A DNA stretch of 7,274 nucleotides from Candidatus Eiseniibacteriota bacterium (GTDB lineage Bacteria; Eisenbacteria; RBG-16-71-46), in contig JAIOPA010000115.1 in assembly GCA_021414165.1 (NCBI GenBank), forward strand, positions 1-7,274, in the 5' to 3' direction. Shown here piece by piece: positions 1 through 4,231 of the stretch; position 1 is the first letter of the stretch; each line of letters begins with the position of its first letter. A model generated the notes under the pieces. The model saw only the letters and a list, made by a program, of their open reading frames with translations, searched no databases and had not been told where the DNA came from. The position numbers and the translations under genes are program-made.

Positions 1-600
1 CGCTCGCGCTGGCGCGCGTTGGCCACGCGCGATGCGCTCGTGTCTTTGCGCGCCGGTTCGCCGCGCGCACGGCTCGTGGCGGCCGCCCTGGCGTTGGCGC
101 TCAGTGTGCTCATCTGGTTCGTGCTGCATCGTGAGCCGCTCGAGACGCGGGCGCTGTCGTTCGCGGCGTTCACGCTGGCGTGCACCGGGCTCGGCGCATG
201 GGCGGCGTGGCGCGGCGCGGGTGATCCGGCGTCGGCGGTGCGGCCGCTGCCGATCACGCTGGGCGATGCGTGGCGTGCGCGGGCCATACCGCTGCTGCTG
301 GTGCTCGCAAGCGTGCTCGTACTGCAGATGCTCGCGGCGCAGCCCTTGCCGCCGCTCTTGCGCGTGGGCACCGCGCTCACGTGGGCGATCCCGGCCGTGC
401 TCGTGGTATTCATCGGACTCCACCTCGGGCTCTCCATGCCCGGCCGCCCGGCGGCCGCCGAGAACCTGTATTACGGCTGGCTCGGCGTGGGGCTGGTGTC
501 GAGCCTCGCGATCCCGCTGTTCGGTTGGGGGATGTTGATCGGTGCGCTCATCTTCGCCACGCGGCGCTTGTCGCGTTGGCACACGCCGGAGGTGGTGTAG
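1..600 (+). CDS. Probable ABC transporter permease subunit, C-terminal part (5' end outside window)
   Basis: The frame is open from the first base, so this is the last 199 codons of a longer gene. The TTG at 19 could start translation, but nothing there resembles a ribosome binding site. The visible part is strongly hydrophobic, with about five membrane segments (window codons 25-42, 51-70, 96-113, 119-145 and 160-187). A polar loop follows the second segment (about 71-95), and a short basic tail (RRLSRWH) ends the protein, suggesting a cytoplasmic C-terminus. No motif names a family directly. The role as transmembrane subunit of an ABC exporter is inferred from the ABC ATPase gene that begins on this gene's stop codon, which implies stoichiometric co-translation of a two-part transporter. 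The substrate cannot be told. An unrelated polytopic membrane protein remains possible. Confidence 0.65.
   Translation, partial: RSRWRALATRDALVSLRAGSPRARLVAAALALALSVLIWFVLHREPLETRALSFAAFTLACTGLGAWAAWRGAGDPASAVRPLPITLGDAWRARAIPLLLVLASVLVLQMLAAQPLPPLLRVGTALTWAIPAVLVVFIGLHLGLSMPGRPAAAENLYYGWLGVGLVSSLAIPLFGWGMLIGALIFATRRLSRWHTPEVV
588..592 (+). promoter_or_regulatory. Shine-Dalgarno GGAGG fixing a GTG start for the ABC ATPase
   Basis: GGAGG lies 7 bases before the GTG at 600-602, inside the last codons of the permease gene. The GTG shares its first base with the final G of the permease TAG stop (TAGTG). The spacing favours this GTG over the in-frame GTG at 606. The much earlier ATG at 270, in the same frame, would read through the permease gene in a different frame and is not credible. 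Confidence 0.8.
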
Positions 601-1187
601 TGCTGGTGCTGCACGAACTGGCGCGCGCCTATGGCGACCGGCAGGCACTCGCAGGCGTGTCGTTCACCGTGGAGCCGGGCCGCATCGTGGGCCTGTTGGG
701 CGCCAATGGCGCGGGCAAGAGCACGCTATTGCGCACCGTGGCCGGGCTGCAGCCGCCCGACTCGGGCACGGTCACCGTGGCGGGCCACGACATGTGGCGT
801 GCGCCACTCGCGGCCAAGAGCGCGCTGGGCTATGCCGCCGAGGATCCCTCGTTCCACGAGGAGTTGTCGCCGCGCGAGTACCTGGCGTTCGTGGCCAGCG
901 TGCGCGGACTCGACTCCTCGCAAGCCTCGGCGCGCGTGGTCGCGCTGGGCGATGCGCTCGATCTGGGCGCGCGGCTCGACGAGCCCGTGCACGGGTTCTC
1001 GCATGGCATGCGCAAGAAACTCTCGTTCATGGCCGCGGTGCTGCACCGCCCGGCGGTGTTGTTGTGCGACGAGGCGCTCGAGGGCCGCATGCTCGGCCGC
1101 AACGAATGGGGCGCGGGCGACGACCTGCACTCCCCGCTCGAACGCCTGTTCCTCGACACCCTCCAGCCCAGCAAGGAAGTCCGATGA
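600..1187 (+). CDS. ABC transporter ATP-binding protein, apparently internally deleted
   Basis: This 195-residue protein begins at GTG 600. It matches the nucleotide-binding domain of ABC-2-type exporters: A-loop Tyr11, Walker A GANGAGKST at 34-42, a Q-loop region with Glu instead of Gln (YAAEDPSFHEEL, 78-89), signature FSHGMRKKL at 133-141 and Walker B VLLCDE at 153-158. After DEALEG (157-162) the usual LD of the D-loop is absent. No switch histidine (H-loop) and no intervening strands follow. The sequence goes directly to GRMLGRNEW and LERLFLDTL, which resemble the extreme C-terminus of such ATPases. Family members are usually about 220-300 residues, so roughly 50-70 residues seem to be missing in frame near base 1083. 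Without the D-loop and H-loop, normal ATP hydrolysis is unlikely. It could be a decayed gene, a naturally shortened variant or an assembly collapse. It is coupled to the permease upstream and overlaps the next gene by 4 bases. Confidence 0.85.
   Translation: MLVLHELARAYGDRQALAGVSFTVEPGRIVGLLGANGAGKSTLLRTVAGLQPPDSGTVTVAGHDMWRAPLAAKSALGYAAEDPSFHEELSPREYLAFVASVRGLDSSQASARVVALGDALDLGARLDEPVHGFSHGMRKKLSFMAAVLHRPAVLLCDEALEGRMLGRNEWGAGDDLHSPLERLFLDTLQPSKEVR
1173..1179 (+). promoter_or_regulatory. Shine-Dalgarno AAGGAAG for the TPR/hydrolase-like gene
   Basis: The AAGGAAG motif lies in the last codons of the ATPase gene. It is 4 bases before the ATG at 1184 and 7 bases before the adjacent in-frame ATG at 1187. 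Spacing slightly favours 1187, whereas the ATGA overlap with the ATPase stop favours 1184. The two choices differ by one methionine. Confidence 0.6.
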
Positions 1188-2620
1188 TGCGCCGCCTCGC
1201 ACTGCTCGCTGCTCTCGCGCTCTGCACGTTCGCTTCGCTCGCCGTGGCCGCCGGGATCCCCGCGCCGCCGCATCTCGAGATGATGTGGAACGGCAAGGAT
1301 GGCGCCACCGTGCGCGCGTTCCTGCAGCGCACCGTGGCCGCGGGTGATGCGCCCGGCGCCAGCGCGAGCCAGAAGCTCGACTCGGGCGACGCGGCGTATT
1401 GGCTGGGGGTGCAGGACGCGCGCGCGGGCCGCGCCGACAGCGCGCTGGCCCACTGGCGGCACGCCTGGCGGTTGCGTGGCGACTTCGATGAGGGCTTCGC
1501 GATCATCGATGCGCTCACGCGCTCGGGCGGCAACGCCAAGCACCTGGCCGAGGCGCGCGCCATCGCGGGCGAACTCGCGCAGCAGGCCGACCTGTCGGCG
1601 CCCAACCGTGTCCCCGATGCGCACGCGCGCCTCGGCTGGACGCTGTCGTTGCTCGGCCGCGCCGACAGCGCGGTGGCGGCACTGCAGGGCAGCACCGAGC
1701 GCATCGAGCGCCGGCCACTCTGGACGCGGCGCTTCATGTTGGCGCAGAGCGCGGGCGGCGATGACGCGGGCGCTTGGCGGAACGCGCTCCTCACGCTGGT
1801 GCGCCGTCGCGGCAACGACCGCGTGGCCGACTCGGTGTTGGTGCGCGCACAGCACCGGCTGCATTACACCGACGATCGCCGCACGTTGGCCGTGAGCGGG
1901 GGCATCGAGCGCACCAAGGCCGAGGAGTTGGCGTTCGCCGCCACGTTCGGCGGCGCGCTCGAGACGCTGCGCGCCAAGGACGGATTCGCGCTTCAGCTCT
2001 ACACGTTCCCGGCCAAGCCGGACTCCGGCCGGCGCGCCGCACTCCTGTTCGTGCTCTCGCCCGCCGACACGGTGTGCGCGGTCGACTCGCTCGTGGCCGC
2101 GTGCACGGCGAATGGCCACCCGGTGGCACTGCTCGCGCCGCGTGGCGCGTTCGGCTCGCTGGGTGCAGGCTCCATGGGCCCCGAGGATTGGATCGGTCGC
2201 GAGCGTGCGCACTTCGAGATCACCACGTCCGATGCGGCGCTCGCCATGGACGCGTTGAGCAAGCGGCCCGCGTTCAAGTCGCCGGGTTGGATCGTGGGCA
2301 CGGTGGGCGATCGCGCTCCGGTCGCGCTGGCGCTGGCCAAGGCGCGCCGCGACATCAAGGCACTGCTTCTGGTGGCACCGCGCGTGCCGGTGGTCGAGGT
2401 GGCCGAGTACCGCGCGCAGTTGCGTGCGGCAGGCACGCGCACGTTCGTCCAGGTCTCGCCCGAGGAACCCGATGCACTCGAGTTCGGCGATCTGTTGTCG
2501 CGTGCCACCGCTCCCGGTCAGGTGCGCGTGGCGGATTCGGGGCTGCATGGCCGCGGCGGTGCGATCTTCCGCGGCGAAGGCAAGATCACTCGCCGGCTAT
2601 TCGCGTGGCTTGCCGAGTGA
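1184..2620 (+). CDS. Secreted protein with TPR-like repeats and a degenerate alpha/beta-hydrolase-like C-terminal half
   Basis: This 478-residue protein opens with a Sec-type signal peptide: MMRR, a leucine/alanine core, and a likely cut after AVA at residue 22. The lone Cys14 is preceded by Leu and does not make a lipobox. Residues about 65-220 are helical with TPR-like stretches, such as AYWLGVQDARAGRADSALAHW (from 71) and AHARLGWTLSLLGRADSAV (from 147). Residues about 260-478 look like an alpha/beta-hydrolase fold: a strand AALLFVLSP (285-293), a second strand VALLAPRG (314-321), a strand-turn-helix WIVGTVGDRAPVALALA (369-385), a strand ALLLVAPR (393-400), and a late DSGLHGRGG (451-459) where the catalytic His usually sits. 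The expected GxSxG elbow reads GDRAP, with no serine nucleophile, so a non-catalytic role is likely. I do not recognise a named family, and the fold call is inference. The start overlaps the ABC ATPase stop (ATGA), so it may act in the periplasm with that transporter. Confidence 0.7.
   Translation: MMRRLALLAALALCTFASLAVAAGIPAPPHLEMMWNGKDGATVRAFLQRTVAAGDAPGASASQKLDSGDAAYWLGVQDARAGRADSALAHWRHAWRLRGDFDEGFAIIDALTRSGGNAKHLAEARAIAGELAQQADLSAPNRVPDAHARLGWTLSLLGRADSAVAALQGSTERIERRPLWTRRFMLAQSAGGDDAGAWRNALLTLVRRRGNDRVADSVLVRAQHRLHYTDDRRTLAVSGGIERTKAEELAFAATFGGALETLRAKDGFALQLYTFPAKPDSGRRAALLFVLSPADTVCAVDSLVAACTANGHPVALLAPRGAFGSLGAGSMGPEDWIGRERAHFEITTSDAALAMDALSKRPAFKSPGWIVGTVGDRAPVALALAKARRDIKALLLVAPRVPVVEVAEYRAQLRAAGTRTFVQVSPEEPDALEFGDLLSRATAPGQVRVADSGLHGRGGAIFRGEGKITRRLFAWLAE
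2597..2620. other. Tail-to-tail coding overlap of two convergent genes
   Basis: The last eight codons (stop included) of the + strand TPR/hydrolase-like gene (stop TGA 2618-2620) are also the last eight codons of the - strand transporter gene (stop TAG, complement of 2597-2599). No spacer exists for a dedicated terminator, and I see no strong hairpin with a T tract on either strand nearby. The two transcripts must overlap at their 3' ends. Confidence 0.9.
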
Positions 2621-3484
2621 CGGATTCGCGGCGCGCCACTCCACCAGCACCACGGCAACCAGGATGAGAGCCGCACCCAGCCACCACCGCATCACGAAGC
2701 GCTCACCGCCGAGCGTGAGCGCGAACACCAGCGCGAACACCGGCTCCAGCGCGAACAACAACGCCACTCGGCCCGCGGGTAGCGTCTGCTGCGCGAACAC
2801 CTGGAACACGGGCGCCAGTGAACTGCCCGCCACCGCCAGATAGGCGAAGTCGCGCCAACCTGCCGGCGACAGCGCCATGAATGCGGCGCGCGGGTCGCCG
2901 GTGAAGGGCGCCAGACACAGCGCCACCACAGCGGCCTGCACGAGTGTCACCGACAACGGATCGATGGCACCGGCAAAGCGCGCCACCCACACGATCTGTA
3001 GCGCGTACATGGACGCGCCCGCGAGCGTGATGAGTTCGCCGCGGCCCAACCGCAGCGAACCGTCGAGCGACATGAGCGCCGAGCCCGCGAAGGCGAGTGC
3101 CAGCCCCACGAACAACTCACGAGACGGCCGCTGCTTGAGCAGTGGCCATGCGTAGAAGGCGGCCACCAATGTGCCGGCACAGGTGAGGAACGCGCTCGAG
3201 CCCGCCGACGTGGTGCGCAGCCCCAAGGCCTGCAGGAAGAACGCGAACACCATGAGCACGCCGTTGCCCACGCCCAACTGCCACTCGCGCGCCGTGGGTG
3301 CGCGACGGCGCAGCAGTGCGACCAGCGTGAACAGCACCGCGGCCACGGCGAAGCGGCCGAAGACCAGCGCTTGTGGCGTGAGCGCTTTGACGCTGTCGCG
3401 GATCGCCACGAACGTGCCGCCCCACAGCAGCGTGGCGGCCAACATCGCGAGCAGCGCGAGCCGCTCGCGGCGCGCGTGACTCAT
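2597..3484 (-). CDS. DMT-superfamily (EamA-type) transporter
   Basis: This 295-residue inner-membrane protein has the two tandem EamA halves and about ten membrane segments expected of the family, at its usual length. Hallmarks are LLWGGTFVAIR at 19-29, FGRF at 42-45, ALGLRTTSAGSSAFL at 86-100, LLKQRPS at 115-121, and in the second half ALLFALEPVFALVFALTLGGER at 241-262 before the last membrane segment. Family members export or import small metabolites such as amino acids, and the substrate cannot be deduced here. The ATG at 3484 overlaps the rex stop codon as ATGA, and no Shine-Dalgarno precedes it, so translation probably depends on ribosomes finishing rex. Expression is therefore probably tied to the Rex operator upstream. 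The longer open frame to 3889 lies antiparallel within rex codons in another frame and is not used. The 3' end overlaps the convergent gene by 24 bases. Confidence 0.93.
   Translation of the reverse strand: MSHARRERLALLAMLAATLLWGGTFVAIRDSVKALTPQALVFGRFAVAAVLFTLVALLRRRAPTAREWQLGVGNGVLMVFAFFLQALGLRTTSAGSSAFLTCAGTLVAAFYAWPLLKQRPSRELFVGLALAFAGSALMSLDGSLRLGRGELITLAGASMYALQIVWVARFAGAIDPLSVTLVQAAVVALCLAPFTGDPRAAFMALSPAGWRDFAYLAVAGSSLAPVFQVFAQQTLPAGRVALLFALEPVFALVFALTLGGERFVMRWWLGAALILVAVVLVEWRAANPSLGKPRE
2615..2630. repeat. 16-base inverted repeat copy 1, at the stop of the TPR/hydrolase-like gene
   Basis: GAGTGACGGATTCGCG spans the last codon and stop (GAG TGA) of the + strand gene. The exact reverse complement is at 6830-6845, where it again covers GAG TGA and the bases after the stop of the - strand barrel gene. 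Identity ends sharply on both sides. It may be chance. Confidence 0.45.
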
Positions 3485-4140
3485 GCGCGGCGGCGCGGGG
3501 CGCTGCGGCGGCGGCGCGGCCCCGAATCGCTCGTGTGCGTGAGCGCGTACGACAGGCTCTCGAACTCCATGGTCATGTCGACCGTGCGCAGCGTGATCGA
3601 GGCGGGCACCTTGAGCTTGCGCGGTGCGAAGTTGAGGATGCCCTGCACACCCGCCGCCACGAGCGCGTCGGCCACTTCCTGTGCGGCGCGCACGGGCGTG
3701 GCGATCACACCGATCTCGAAGCCTTCTTTCGGGCCCAACTGCGAGATGTGGCGCACCACCAGGCCCTCGAGCGTGCGGCCCACGCGATCCTGGTCGGCAT
3801 CGAACACCGCGATCACGTCGAAGCCCTGATCGGCGAAGCCGCGATAGCTCACGAGCGCCGAACCGATGTGGCCCGCTCCCACGATGCACGCCTTCCAGCG
3901 GCGATCGAGCCCCAGGAGCGCGCGGATCTCATCGCGCAGGTGCTCGACGTGGTAGCCCAGGCCGCGGCGGCCGAACGAACCGAACGCGGACAGGTCCTTG
4001 CGGACCTGCGCCGACGTGATGCCCTCGCGCTCCGCGAGCAGCTGCGACGAGATCATGCGCTTGCCTTCGGCCGCGACCTCTTCAAGGACGCGGTAGTAGT
4101 TCGACAGGCGCCGGACGGTCGGTTCACTGATGTGCGACAT
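3481..4140 (-). CDS. rex: Redox-sensing transcriptional repressor Rex
   Basis: This 219-residue protein has the standard Rex size and layout. The N-terminal winged helix (about 1-78) contains ISEPTVRRLSNYYRVLEE, ISSQLLAEREGITSAQVRKD and the FGRRGLGYHV wing segment. A Rossmann domain follows, with the glycine motif VGAGHIGSAL at 87-96, Asp114 at the end of the second strand (VFDAD, typical of NADH-preferring Rex), IGVIATPVRAAQEV at 143-156 and the family C-terminal signature TVDMTMEFESLSYAL at 186-200. Rex proteins bind operators when NADH is low relative to NAD+, and release DNA on binding NADH. The ATG at 4140 was chosen because the Rex family starts there and an operator sits directly upstream. 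The Shine-Dalgarno is weak (GGA about 8 bases away). The C-terminus carries a basic, arginine-rich tail (208-219) beyond the usual end. Confidence 0.97.
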   Translation of the reverse strand: MSHISEPTVRRLSNYYRVLEEVAAEGKRMISSQLLAEREGITSAQVRKDLSAFGSFGRRGLGYHVEHLRDEIRALLGLDRRWKACIVGAGHIGSALVSYRGFADQGFDVIAVFDADQDRVGRTLEGLVVRHISQLGPKEGFEIGVIATPVRAAQEVADALVAAGVQGILNFAPRKLKVPASITLRTVDMTMEFESLSYALTHTSDSGPRRRRSAPRRRA

Positions 4141-4152
4141 CACCACGATCCG

Positions 4153-4172
4153 TTCGTGAATTATTTCACTAA
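4153..4172 (-). promoter_or_regulatory. Rex operator (ROP), probable rex autoregulatory site
   Basis: The + strand reads TTCGTGAATTATTTCACTAA, a dyad with eight of ten pairs matched. Its core GTGAA-N4-TTCAC (4156-4169) equals the well-known Rex consensus TTGTGAANNNNTTCACAA, except for one base in each outer flank. It lies 13-32 bases before the rex ATG and is the only AT-rich patch in the region, so it probably also holds the -10 element (candidate ATAATT, complement of 4159-4164, poorly supported). A Rex dimer bound here would block transcription of rex and the coupled transporter gene. Confidence 0.88.
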
Positions 4173-4186
4173 CTGCGATCCGAAGA

Positions 4187-4212
4187 AGGCCGTGGGCGCG
4201 AGCCCACGGCCT
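4187..4212 (-). terminator. gyrA intrinsic terminator hairpin
   Basis: Perfect inverted repeat with 11-bp arms (AGGCCGTGGGC and its complement, 4187-4197 and 4202-4212) around a 4-base loop. On the - strand it begins 19 bases after the gyrA stop codon and is followed by TTCTTCGG, a short and imperfect T-rich run. It separates gyrA from the Rex-controlled rex promoter. On the + strand no T run follows, so it is unlikely to be bidirectional. The weak U tract leaves room for read-through. Confidence 0.7.
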
Positions 4213-4231
4213 CTCCAGAGTCTGGCTTCGA

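Noticed and set aside
270..599. Upstream extension of the ABC ATPase frame to an ATG at 270
   Set aside because: It would overlap the membrane protein in another frame. The ABC domain starts right at the GTG at 600, which has a GGAGG at ideal distance.
1184..1255. Lipoprotein signal in the TPR/hydrolase-like protein (Cys14)
   Set aside because: Leu precedes the cysteine in place of Gly/Ala/Ser, and the hydrophobic core continues past it, so an ordinary Sec peptide cut near AVA-AG fits better.
830..2548. A 572-codon open frame on the - strand opposite the left operon
   Set aside because: It covers parts of two well-supported + strand genes, its composition is Arg/Ala/Gly-rich shadow sequence, and it has no ribosome binding site or motif.
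3485..3889. Upstream extension of the EamA transporter frame
   Set aside because: It is an alternative frame of rex on the same strand. The EamA first membrane segment begins right after the ATG at 3484.
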